Shown here one piece after another: positions 1-5,930 of a stretch of 18,372 bases of DNA. The notes beneath the pieces were generated by a model, which did no database searches, was not told where the DNA came from, and saw nothing but the letters and a program-made list of their open reading frames with translations. Both the position numbers and the translations under genes were made by a program. Source of the stretch: Clostridiales bacterium (GTDB lineage: Bacteria; Bacillota; Clostridia; Christensenellales; Aristaeellaceae); NCBI GenBank assembly GCA_004556395.1, contig SFHK01000060.1, positions 1 to 18,372 of the forward strand, given 5' to 3'. How positions within the stretch are numbered: the stretch's first letter is position 1; each line of letters opens with the position of its first letter.

Positions 1-388
1 AACAGAACGCATAGTCTCCGATGGAGGTCACACCGTCCGGGATGGTGACGCTCGTGAGGGAGCGGCAGGAAGCGAACGCGTTTTCACCGATGGAGGTCAC
101 GCTGTCTGGGATGGTAATGTTCGTGAGTGAATTGCAGTATTCGAACGCATTGTCTCCGATGACGGTCACACCGTCCGGGAGGATGATGCTCGTGAGGGAA
201 TCGCAGGAATAGAACGCACTGTTTCCGATGGATGTCACACCGTCCGGGATGGTGACGCTCGTGAGGGAGCCGCAGGAATAGAACGCACTGTTTCCGATGG
301 AGGTCACACCGTCCGGGATGGTGACGCTCGTGAGGGAGCCGCAGGAATAGAACGCACTGTCTCCGATGGCGGTTACGGCATGCCCATC
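1..388 (-). repeat. 69-nt tandem repeats encoding LRR_5 units
   Basis: The GATGG anchor recurs at 20, 89, 158, 227, 296 and 365, exactly 69 nt apart, which is 23 codons of the leucine-rich repeat. The units at about 227-388 are nearly identical at the nucleotide level, so recent unit duplication or gene conversion is likely. The array continues past the left edge. Confidence 0.9.
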
Positions 389-628
389 CAGCGTATCCGG
401 AATGGACAGCTCTGATGCGGAGCCTGTGTATTTGGCTATCGCCGCGGTTTCGTCGGGCTGGAGGGTGTAGCGGTAGTCCCCGCTCGTATATTGGGTCGGT
501 TCTTCCTCCGCCGTCGCGGCGGGAACGGAAAGCGCGGCCAGACGTCAGAATGTGTCTTCGATCGAGATTCCATGCAGGAACCCCCGTGTCAATCCTGCAA
601 GAGCAACGAGAACCGGACATACCTTCAG
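1..628 (-). pseudogene. BspA-type leucine-rich-repeat (LRR_5) surface protein, 3' end outside window, signal peptide interrupted by in-frame stop
   Basis: Read on the minus strand, the frame encodes tandem 23-residue repeats of the form SLTSVTIPDGVTSIGxxAF, the hallmark of BspA/LRR_5 proteins, which are usually secreted or cell-surface adhesins. Before them lies a short region (GDYRYTLQPDETAAIAKYTG) and the end of a signal peptide (LAALSVPAATAEEE). The best start is a CTG at 628-626, 7 nt after a GGGAGG Shine-Dalgarno; it gives MKVCPVLVALAGL, the first half of a signal peptide. An ATG in the same frame lies at 658-656 with a poorer ribosome site. Between the two halves of the signal peptide are 16 codons that include a TGA at 547-545. 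No ATG, GTG or TTG occurs in frame between that TGA and the repeats. TGA is an ordinary stop elsewhere in the window (for example at 11427-11429), so the gene is probably broken unless there is a sequencing error. The C-terminus runs off the left edge. Confidence 0.72.
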
Positions 629-675
629 CCCTGAACCTCCCTTCCCCACGCTTGTCATGCCCTTGTTTCACACCT

Positions 676-704
676 ATTATAGTGGCACACACGCCGAAAG
701 TCAC
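676..704 (-). promoter_or_regulatory. Sigma-A type promoter of the LRR gene
   Basis: On the minus strand there is a perfect TATAAT at 681-676 and GTGACT at 704-699 (4/6 match to TTGACA), separated by exactly 17 bp. The predicted transcript starts near 669. That gives a leader of about 40 nt containing the GGGAGG site in front of the CTG at 628. Confidence 0.6.
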
Positions 705-750
705 GCTCAGATCCTGAGCATTTCGCCGTTTTCGCGCTCAGATTCTGAGC
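705..750. promoter_or_regulatory. Two 15-bp palindromic operator-like sites
   Basis: GCTCAGATCCTGAGC (705-719) and GCTCAGATTCTGAGC (736-750) differ at one base. Their centres, 712 and 743, are 31 bp apart, about three helical turns. The first abuts the -35 box of the LRR promoter, which puts the sites near -43 and -74 relative to the predicted transcription start. That spacing is typical of a dimeric activator bound twice on one DNA face. The regulator is not identified. Confidence 0.55.
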
Positions 751-765
751 ATTCGGTTTACATTG

Positions 766-800
766 AAAAAATCCTGCACATATTGCAAAAATCCTGCATA
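766..800. repeat. Two direct repeats with 20-bp period upstream of the palindromes
   Basis: AAAAATCCTGCA occurs twice, at about 767-778 and 787-798, offset by 20 bp (two helical turns). The flanks are A/T-rich. The repeats lie directly upstream of the palindromes on the LRR-gene side and may be further protein-binding sites; their role is unknown. Confidence 0.45.
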
Positions 801-1137
801 TTCACAAACCAGTTTTCGCCCGCGGCGGGAGCCATGCACGCCTTATAGATTCCACGCAAAATAAAAAATCACCCCGCATGAAGACGACTTCAAAAGCTCC
901 GGCACGCAGCGGATTGCCGCGTCCTAAGCTCCTCCGCTTTTCCCGCGCTCGCCATATTGTGATGCAAGCTCGTCTTTCGTCTAATCTCCGACTCCTATCT
1001 AACCGTGATCGTTGGAACTCCGCGCCCAACGACATGCAAACGTCCGTCACAGGCATTCAAAATGGTCGTCAGAACCGCGCCGTCCGTGCGAAAACCGCGC
1101 GTCCATCTCGAATGAAACAGCCGCGCGGTTGAGCTTC
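801..1137. other. Intergenic stretch with no convincing gene
   Basis: Short reading frames exist on both strands (84 codons each) but have arginine-rich, low-information translations and no good ribosome site. Apart from an imperfect terminator-like hairpin at the right end, nothing was recognised. On the minus strand the stretch separates the 3' end of the RCC1 gene from the control region of the LRR gene. Confidence 0.5.
1091..1130 (-). terminator. Possible terminator of the RCC1-repeat gene
   Basis: AACCGCGCG (1093-1101) and CGCGCGGTT (1122-1130) form a perfect 9-bp stem with a 20-nt loop, 7 nt past the stop codon of the RCC1 gene. The minus-strand product ends in TTTT. The long loop and short U-tract make it a weak call. 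Confidence 0.35.
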
Positions 1138-3351
1138 TTATGATTCTGCGGGAACGGCAATCACCGCCGGAAACACAAACTGGTCGGACTCGGTAATCAC
1201 AACGTCCTTTTCTTCTTCATCGTCGCTGTCGGCAAGCTCGGCCTTCGTCCAGTTCCCGTCGGCCATCTGTCCGTGGTCGTTGGAGCCCCACGCGAGAATC
1301 GCGCCGTCGGAGCGGAGCAGAAGCACGAACGCGTCGCCGAACGCGAGGGCTTGGGCGTTGTCGTACAGGCGAACCGGCGCGCTTCCATAGGAAACCAGCG
1401 GGCCGTCCACGACCGACGCGGCAGGGTCGCCGTTTACGTCATACAGCACCACATAGGAATACACCGTGCCCCACAGGCAGGCTTCTCCGCCTTCCGTAAT
1501 CGCGCCGGAGGTCGTCAGCCCCGCGGAAAACGTCCGAACGTCGGCCAGCTCCAAGGGCATAGGCGTATCGACCCAGCCGTTTACAGCAAGACCCAGCCGC
1601 CCGTCCGTCCCGGCCGCGCCCCAGATATACAGCGTCCCATCCTCCGTCCGCGCCATGCGCGTCTGCCCGCACGCGTCGATTTCCGTCGCACCTTCCAGCT
1701 TCTTCACGCCGACCACCGATTCGCTCAGGTTGCTGTCTCCGGAATCCTTCGCTGTGTCCGTAACGCCGCCCGCGTCGCCCTCGGCAAGAACATCTGCCCC
1801 GTCCGCAGAGCTTTTCGCGCCGCCATCTCCGGAAATCTCCGCGTTCGCGGCTTTGCTGACGTCGTTCTTGGCAGAATCCTCCACGTTCACGGCTTCACCC
1901 GCGCCGCCATTCGCGGAATCCTTCACGCCGCCCGCGGGTTCGTTCGCGTCTCCGTTGCCGGAATGTTCCGCGCCGCCCGCAGGGTCGCTCGCGTCTCCGT
2001 TGCCGGAATCCTCCGCGCCGCTTGCGGGTTCGTTCGCGTCTCCGTTGCCGGAATCCTTCGCGCCGCCCGCGGGTTCGCTCGCGTCTCCGTTGCCGGGATA
2101 CTCCGCGCCGCCTGCGGGGTCGTTTGTATCTCCGTTGCCGGAATGTTCCGTGCCGCCCGCAGGGTCGCTCGCGTCTCCGTTGCCGGAGTTCTCCGCGCCG
2201 CCCGCGGGGTCGCTCGCGTCCCCGTTGCCGGAATGTTCCGTGCCGCCCGCAGGGTCGTTTGTATCTCCGTTATCGGAATGTTCCACGCCGCCCGCGGGTT
2301 CGCTCGCGTCTCCGTTGCCGGAATCCTCCGCGCCGCCCGCAGGTTCGCTCGCATCTCCGTTGCCGGAGTTCTCCGCGCCGCTCGCAGGTTCGCTCGCGTC
2401 TCCGTTGCCGAAATCCTCCGCGCCGCCCGCAGGTTCGCTCGCGTCTCCGTTGCCGGAATCCTTCGCGCCGACCGCGGGGTCGTTGGTATCTCCGTTATCG
2501 GAATGTTCCGTGCCGCCCGCGGGTTCGCTCGCGTCCCCGTTGCCGGAATTTTCCGCGCCGACCGCGGGGTCGCTCGCGTCTCCGTTGCCGGAGTCCTCCA
2601 CGCCGCCCGCGGGTTCGTTTGTATCTCCGTTGCCGGAATCCTTCACGCCGCCCGCAGGTTCGCTCGCGTCTCCGTTGCCGGAGTCCTCCGCGCCGCCCGC
2701 AGGGTCGTTCGCGTCTCCGTTGCCGGAATGCTTCACGCCGCCCGCGGGTTCGTTCGCGTCTCCGTTGCCGGAATCCTCCGTGCCGTCCGCGGGTTCGTAT
2801 TCGTCGCTATAATCGGCGCTGTCGGGGTATTCGTACACCTCGCCGGTTTTCAGGCGAACGAGGATGAAGTCCACGCCCACGGCGGCCTCCGCGGCGTTTT
2901 CGCAGAGAAGATGCAGATTTTCGCCCGCGCCCCACGCGTACACCTCGCCCGTCTCAGTCACGAGCACGGCGCGCTCCTCGCAGGCGTCCATCGAAAGAAC
3001 GCCCTCCCGCAGAAGCACGGGCGCGTCGGAAGCCCCGGGAAGCTGGTTGGAACGATGATCGCCCCAGCCGCACAGCGCGCCGTCCGACGTAAGCGCCAGC
3101 GAAAAATTGCGCCCGCACGCGACCGAAACGACGTTTTCCAGCACCTTCACAGGCTCCGTCACGCGCGCGTCCGCGCTCCCGGGCACGCTTTCCCCGCGCA
3201 CATTGGAGCCCCACGCCCACACGCCGCCCTTCTCATCCACGGCCAGCGCATGCGCGCCGCCCGCCGAAATCGCCGTAAACCCCTCCGCGACCGCGCCGAA
3301 CGCCAGAAGCAGCGCCGCGCAGATTGCCAGTATTTTTCTCGTCACACTCAT
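1138..3351 (-). CDS. Secreted RCC1-type beta-propeller protein with a 20-unit low-complexity insertion
   Basis: 737 residues from the ATG at 3351-3349, chosen because it begins a textbook signal peptide (MSVTRKILAICAALLLAFG) after a GAGGA motif. The open frame extends 44 codons further upstream, but that part is made of decayed gene copies. RCC1/alpha-tubulin-suppressor repeats are visible as short blocks such as HALAVDEKGGVWAWGSN, SLALTSDGALCGWGD, AVLVTETGEVYAWGAG and a degenerate fourth (ILVRLKTGEVYEYPDS) at about residues 25-175. Three more (ARTEDGTLYIWGA, GAITEGGEACLWG, LLLRSDGAILAWGSN) lie at about 540-715. Four plus three blades would close one seven-bladed propeller. Residues 187-486 are twenty 15-residue repeats of the type PAGGAEDSGNGDASE, followed by a degenerate Ala/Asp/Gly-rich stretch. 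The protein is probably exported and extracellular. Its ligand is unknown, and no sortase motif or C-terminal membrane segment is present. Confidence 0.85.
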   Translation of the reverse strand: MSVTRKILAICAALLLAFGAVAEGFTAISAGGAHALAVDEKGGVWAWGSNVRGESVPGSADARVTEPVKVLENVVSVACGRNFSLALTSDGALCGWGDHRSNQLPGASDAPVLLREGVLSMDACEERAVLVTETGEVYAWGAGENLHLLCENAAEAAVGVDFILVRLKTGEVYEYPDSADYSDEYEPADGTEDSGNGDANEPAGGVKHSGNGDANDPAGGAEDSGNGDASEPAGGVKDSGNGDTNEPAGGVEDSGNGDASDPAVGAENSGNGDASEPAGGTEHSDNGDTNDPAVGAKDSGNGDASEPAGGAEDFGNGDASEPASGAENSGNGDASEPAGGAEDSGNGDASEPAGGVEHSDNGDTNDPAGGTEHSGNGDASDPAGGAENSGNGDASDPAGGTEHSGNGDTNDPAGGAEYPGNGDASEPAGGAKDSGNGDANEPASGAEDSGNGDASDPAGGAEHSGNGDANEPAGGVKDSANGGAGEAVNVEDSAKNDVSKAANAEISGDGGAKSSADGADVLAEGDAGGVTDTAKDSGDSNLSESVVGVKKLEGATEIDACGQTRMARTEDGTLYIWGAAGTDGRLGLAVNGWVDTPMPLELADVRTFSAGLTTSGAITEGGEACLWGTVYSYVVLYDVNGDPAASVVDGPLVSYGSAPVRLYDNAQALAFGDAFVLLLRSDGAILAWGSNDHGQMADGNWTKAELADSDDEEEKDVVITESDQFVFPAVIAVPAES
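1894..2793 (-). repeat. Twenty tandem 45-nt repeats inside the RCC1 gene
   Basis: The minus-strand frame holds exactly twenty in-frame 15-codon units from 2793 down to 1894, with the pattern PA-x-G-x-x-x-S-GNGD-x-x-E/D. Substitutions cluster at a few positions (A/V/T at 5, E/K at 6, D/H/N at 7, A/T-S/N-E/D at 13-15), and combinations recur in non-adjacent units, as expected from unequal crossing-over. The units are coding and contiguous without unique spacers, so this is not a CRISPR array. The product is acidic, glycine-rich and probably disordered. Confidence 0.92.
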
Positions 3352-3385
3352 TTTTCCTCGCCGCGCGTCCATCCACCGGAACGCG

Positions 3386-3775
3386 CTTCCTTCGCGCACA
3401 TTCAACCCACGCGCATTCACTTTCTGTCGACGTACATGCACCGCCCGCCGAGACCGCCGCGAAATCCTCCGCGATAATGGCAAGTGCCAAAGACGACGCT
3501 TTCCCCTTGCCGCGCGTTCGGCTTGTCGGAGCGCATTCTTCGCGCACGTTCAACTCTCACGCGCGCCTGCTCTCAGCCGACGCACACATGCCGCGACCGC
3601 GGGAAGCGCCAGAAGCGGCGCGTTCCCCTCGCCGCGCGTTCGGACTGTCGAAACGCGCTCTTTGCACGCGTTCAATTCTCACGCCTGCTCTCAGCCGACG
3701 CACACATGCCGCCCGCCGAAACCGTCACAGCACTCCGAAGGCAGCGCCTCCCATTTCACAGAAAACGGTCTGCCC
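3386..3775 (-). repeat. Degenerate tandem copies of the 5' end of the RCC1 gene
   Basis: At least three diverged copies of the segment spanning the ribosome site, signal peptide and first blade of the RCC1 gene lie directly upstream of it. Anchors on the plus strand are GCCCGCCGAAA at 3259 (the gene itself), GCCCGCCGAGA at 3443 and GCCCGCCGAAA at 3711. A further copy at about 3586-3650 has lost the anchor but keeps the signal-peptide part. In translation, SSLALAIIAEDFAAVSAGGA matches the gene's own ALLLAFGAVAEGFTAISAGG. About 44 nt ending in GCCGACGCACACATGCCGC occur nearly identically at about 3548-3593 and 3669-3712. The reading frames are broken, so these are remnants, not genes. Confidence 0.7.
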
Positions 3776-4107
3776 CGCGATTACTTTCTCCCCGTCTCGT
3801 TCAGACGACACGCCGCGCAGCCGCCCTCGCCGGTTTCGCGCAGAGACGCGGGAAGCTGCCGCCCCACGCGATCACCTCGTCCGCGGGCATGATCAATCCC
3901 ACGCCCGAAATTGCGGAGTTCGCGGCGGATGGCGCCGAAGCGCGCAGCATTCACGCCCCGCGATTACTTTCTCCCCGTCTCGTTCAGACGACACGCCGCG
4001 CAGCCGCCTTCGCCGGTTTCGCGCAGGGACGCGGGAAGCTGTCTGCCCACGCGGCGCATCGCGTCGATCACCTCGTCCGCGGGCATGATCAATCCCACGC
4101 CCGAAAG
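3776..4107 (-). repeat. Two extra copies of the 3' end of sdaAA
   Basis: The last 47 codons of sdaAA are repeated twice downstream of its stop. The stop codons lie at 4131 (real gene), 3964 (copy B) and 3781 (copy C), i.e. 167 and 183 nt apart. Copy B (about 3958-4107) still encodes the same 47 residues, from LSGVGLIMPADEV to the ending NETGRK, and differs from the gene by five substitutions that are all synonymous. Copy C (about 3776-3930) has a 13-nt deletion and is frameshifted, but its homology reaches slightly further upstream than copy B. Neither copy has a start codon or ribosome site of its own. Confidence 0.85.
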
Positions 4108-4130
4108 AGCGCAGCATTCACGCCCCGCGA

Positions 4131-4988
4131 TTACTTTCTTCCCGTCTCGTTCAGACGACACGCCGCACAGCCGCCCTCGCCGGTTTCGCGCAGGGACGCG
4201 GGAAGCTGTCTGCCCACGCGGCGCATCGCGTCGATCACCTCGTCCGCGGGCATGATCAGTCCCACGCCCGAGAGCGCAAGGTTCGCGGCGCACACGGCGT
4301 TCGCGACGCCGACGATATTCCGATACACGCACGGCACCTCCACCAGTCCCTCGACCGGGTCGCACACCAGCCCCAGCAGGTTCATGCCGGCGAAGCCCGC
4401 CGCGTCCGCGCAGGCCTCGGGCGTGCCTCCGGCCAGATCGCACAGCGCCGCTGCGGCCATCGCGCTCGCCGAGCCGCACTCGGCCTGACAGCCGCCCTCC
4501 GCGCCGGAAATGCCGGAGCGCAGCGCGATCACCTTGCCGAAGCCCGCCGCCGTGAACAGCGCGCGCACGAGCTGCTCGTCCGTGTATCCCTTTTCCTCCT
4601 GCGCCGCGAACAGCGCTGCGGGCAGCACGCCGCACGCGCCCGCCGTGGGCGCGGCCACGATGCGCCCCATGCAGGCGTTGCATTCCGCCGCCGCCAGCGC
4701 GTAGGCGCCCGCCGCGCCGAGAACGTTCCCGCCGAACGTCTTTCCCGCGCGCACAGCCGCGAGCAGCTTCGCGGCCTGTCCGCCCACGCGCCCGCTCATC
4801 GAGCGCGCGTCCGGGTTCAGTCCCTCCTTGATGCTGTCGCGCATGACGTTCAGGCTGTCCGTCATGCGGCGAACGGCCGCCCCGCGCGCGTCCGCGTCCT
4901 CGGCATAGTTGTCCAGAACGGCCTCGAAAAAGCCGCCCTTTTCGTTCGCCAGATTCACAAGCTCCTGAATGGTGGTATAATCCCGCAT
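4131..4988 (-). CDS. sdaAA: L-serine dehydratase, iron-sulfur-dependent, alpha subunit
   Basis: 285 residues, the normal size of SdaAA in Gram-positive bacteria. With the beta subunit it deaminates L-serine to pyruvate and ammonia in the cytoplasm. Family signatures are visible in order: PTAGACGVLPA (about 114-124), SGAEGGCQAECGSASAMAAA (161-180), CDPVEGLVEVPC (209-220) and MPADEVIDAMRRVGR near the C-terminus. The cysteines in these blocks are the likely [4Fe-4S] ligands (family knowledge; the exact ligands are not verified). The ATG at 4988-4986 follows an AGGGAGGG ribosome site, 14 nt after the stop of sdaAB, so the two are co-transcribed. The family usually ends soon after the RETGxGGxAA block; here a short tail containing CRLNETGRK follows. 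The 3' end is duplicated twice downstream of the stop. Confidence 0.95.
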   Translation of the reverse strand: MRDYTTIQELVNLANEKGGFFEAVLDNYAEDADARGAAVRRMTDSLNVMRDSIKEGLNPDARSMSGRVGGQAAKLLAAVRAGKTFGGNVLGAAGAYALAAAECNACMGRIVAAPTAGACGVLPAALFAAQEEKGYTDEQLVRALFTAAGFGKVIALRSGISGAEGGCQAECGSASAMAAAALCDLAGGTPEACADAAGFAGMNLLGLVCDPVEGLVEVPCVYRNIVGVANAVCAANLALSGVGLIMPADEVIDAMRRVGRQLPASLRETGEGGCAACRLNETGRK

Positions 4989-5002
4989 CGCGCAGCCCTC
5001 CC

Positions 5003-5662
5003 TCACAGCCGTCTCAAAAGGTTCGCGGTGCGAATGCCGCGCAGCCGGCGAATCATGTTCACGCTCTCCTGGTCGGGCGCGTTGTCGGTTTCGATCACCA
5101 TCACCGCGTCGCCGCCCGCCGAGCGCCGGAACACCTGCATCGTGGCGATGTTCACGTTCAGAGCCGCGATCAGGCTGGAAACGTTCGCGATCACGCCCGG
5201 CTCGTCGGTGTGGCAGATGACCAGCGTGTCCAGCTGGCCGCTGAAGGAGACGCTCATGCCGTTGAGCTTCTCCACGCGAATCGCGCCGCCGCCCACCGAG
5301 CACGCGCGCATGGACAAACGCCCGCCGTGCACGCCCGTGAGCTCGAGAACCGCCGTGTTCGGGTGCGCGTCCGGAATGTCCTCCAGACGGAATTCATAGG
5401 AAAGCCCCGCCGTCTTCGCCAGCTCCAGACTGTCGCGCAGACGGATGTCGTCCACCGCCATGCCCATCAGGCCGGCGATCAGCGCCCGGTCGGTGCCGTG
5501 CCCGCGATACGTGCGCGCAAACGACCCCGAAAGCGTGATGACCGCCTTCGCGATTTCGTCGTCCATCAGCCCGCGCGCCGCCCGGCCGATGCGCGCCGCG
5601 CCCGCCGTGTGCGAGCTGGAGGGCCCGATCATCACCGGGCCGATAATGTCGAATATGTCCAA
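5003..5662 (-). CDS. sdaAB: L-serine dehydratase, iron-sulfur-dependent, beta subunit
   Basis: 219 residues from a TTG start at 5662-5660, preceded by GGAGGTG with 8-nt spacing, matching the usual length of SdaAB. An ATG at 5698 is in frame but would lie about 5 nt from the predicted transcription start and has no ribosome site, so the TTG is preferred. The N-terminal serine dehydratase beta domain carries the family block IGPVMIGPSSSHTAGAARIG (about residues 7-26). From about residue 145 to the end is an ACT domain (LVICHTDEPGVIANVSSLIA), a small-molecule-binding fold that in this family is proposed to bind serine. It is the first gene of the sdaAB-sdaAA operon, in the same order as in Bacillus subtilis. 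Confidence 0.94.
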   Translation of the reverse strand: MDIFDIIGPVMIGPSSSHTAGAARIGRAARGLMDDEIAKAVITLSGSFARTYRGHGTDRALIAGLMGMAVDDIRLRDSLELAKTAGLSYEFRLEDIPDAHPNTAVLELTGVHGGRLSMRACSVGGGAIRVEKLNGMSVSFSGQLDTLVICHTDEPGVIANVSSLIAALNVNIATMQVFRRSAGGDAVMVIETDNAPDQESVNMIRRLRGIRTANLLRRL

Positions 5663-5709
5663 AGGAATGCCACCTCCGTCATTCGCTCCCCGCGTCATGG
5701 AACGCTTCT

Positions 5710-5739
5710 ATTGTATCACGAACGCCGCCGCATATACAA
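5710..5739 (-). promoter_or_regulatory. Promoter of the sdaAB-sdaAA operon
   Basis: An extended -10 element, TGATACAAT, has its hexamer TACAAT at 5715-5710. A weak -35 (TTGTAT at 5739-5734) lies 18 bp upstream. The start of transcription would be near 5703, which is why the upstream ATG at 5698 is rejected as translation start in favour of the TTG at 5662. Confidence 0.5.
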
Positions 5740-5826
5740 GTGCCCGCGCGGTCTCCGGCGCGGATGAAGGACGGTTAATATTTCAGGCGAGATTGATTTT
5801 TGCCGGAGGACGGATGTAAAGATATA

Positions 5827-5893
5827 ATCCCCCGCGATTCCATTTCCCAAAATCAGATTTTTTTCGATTTTGGGAAATGGAATCGCGGGGGAT
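5827..5893. repeat. Perfect 28-bp inverted repeat (possible terminator)
   Basis: The arms are 5827-5854 (starting ATCCCCCGCGATTCC) and 5866-5893 (ending GGAATCGCGGGGGAT). They are perfectly complementary over 28 bp, with an 11-nt T-rich loop (5855-5865). The hairpin lies 37 nt past the stop of the PepSY gene and upstream of the sdaAB promoter. It could end transcription of the PepSY unit: on the minus strand it is followed by TTATATCTTT, not a clean U-tract. The unusually long perfect stem could also be a small palindromic mobile or REP-like element. Confidence 0.8.
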
Positions 5894-5930
5894 GGCTTAG
5901 CCGGGGTTCTGTTCGAGGGCGGGAACGGCG

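Noticed and set aside
84..704. 206-codon minus-strand frame overlapping the LRR region
   Set aside because: It is an out-of-frame reading of the 69-nt repeats, rich in Arg, His and Cys. The LRR_5 frame is the recognisable one.
802..1132. 84-codon frames on both strands between the LRR and RCC1 genes
   Set aside because: Arg-rich translations, no ribosome site, no family resemblance.
1894..2793. CRISPR-like array
   Set aside because: Units are contiguous 45-nt coding repeats without unique spacers and keep the reading frame of a secreted protein.
3484..4488. Long plus-strand frames across the duplicated gene ends
   Set aside because: They run antisense to sdaAA and to its copies, have Arg/Pro/Ser-rich translations and no start signals.
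4988..5303. N-terminal extension of sdaAA to 5303
   Set aside because: It overlaps the ACT domain of sdaAB in another frame; the ATG at 4988 has a good ribosome site and gives the family's normal length.
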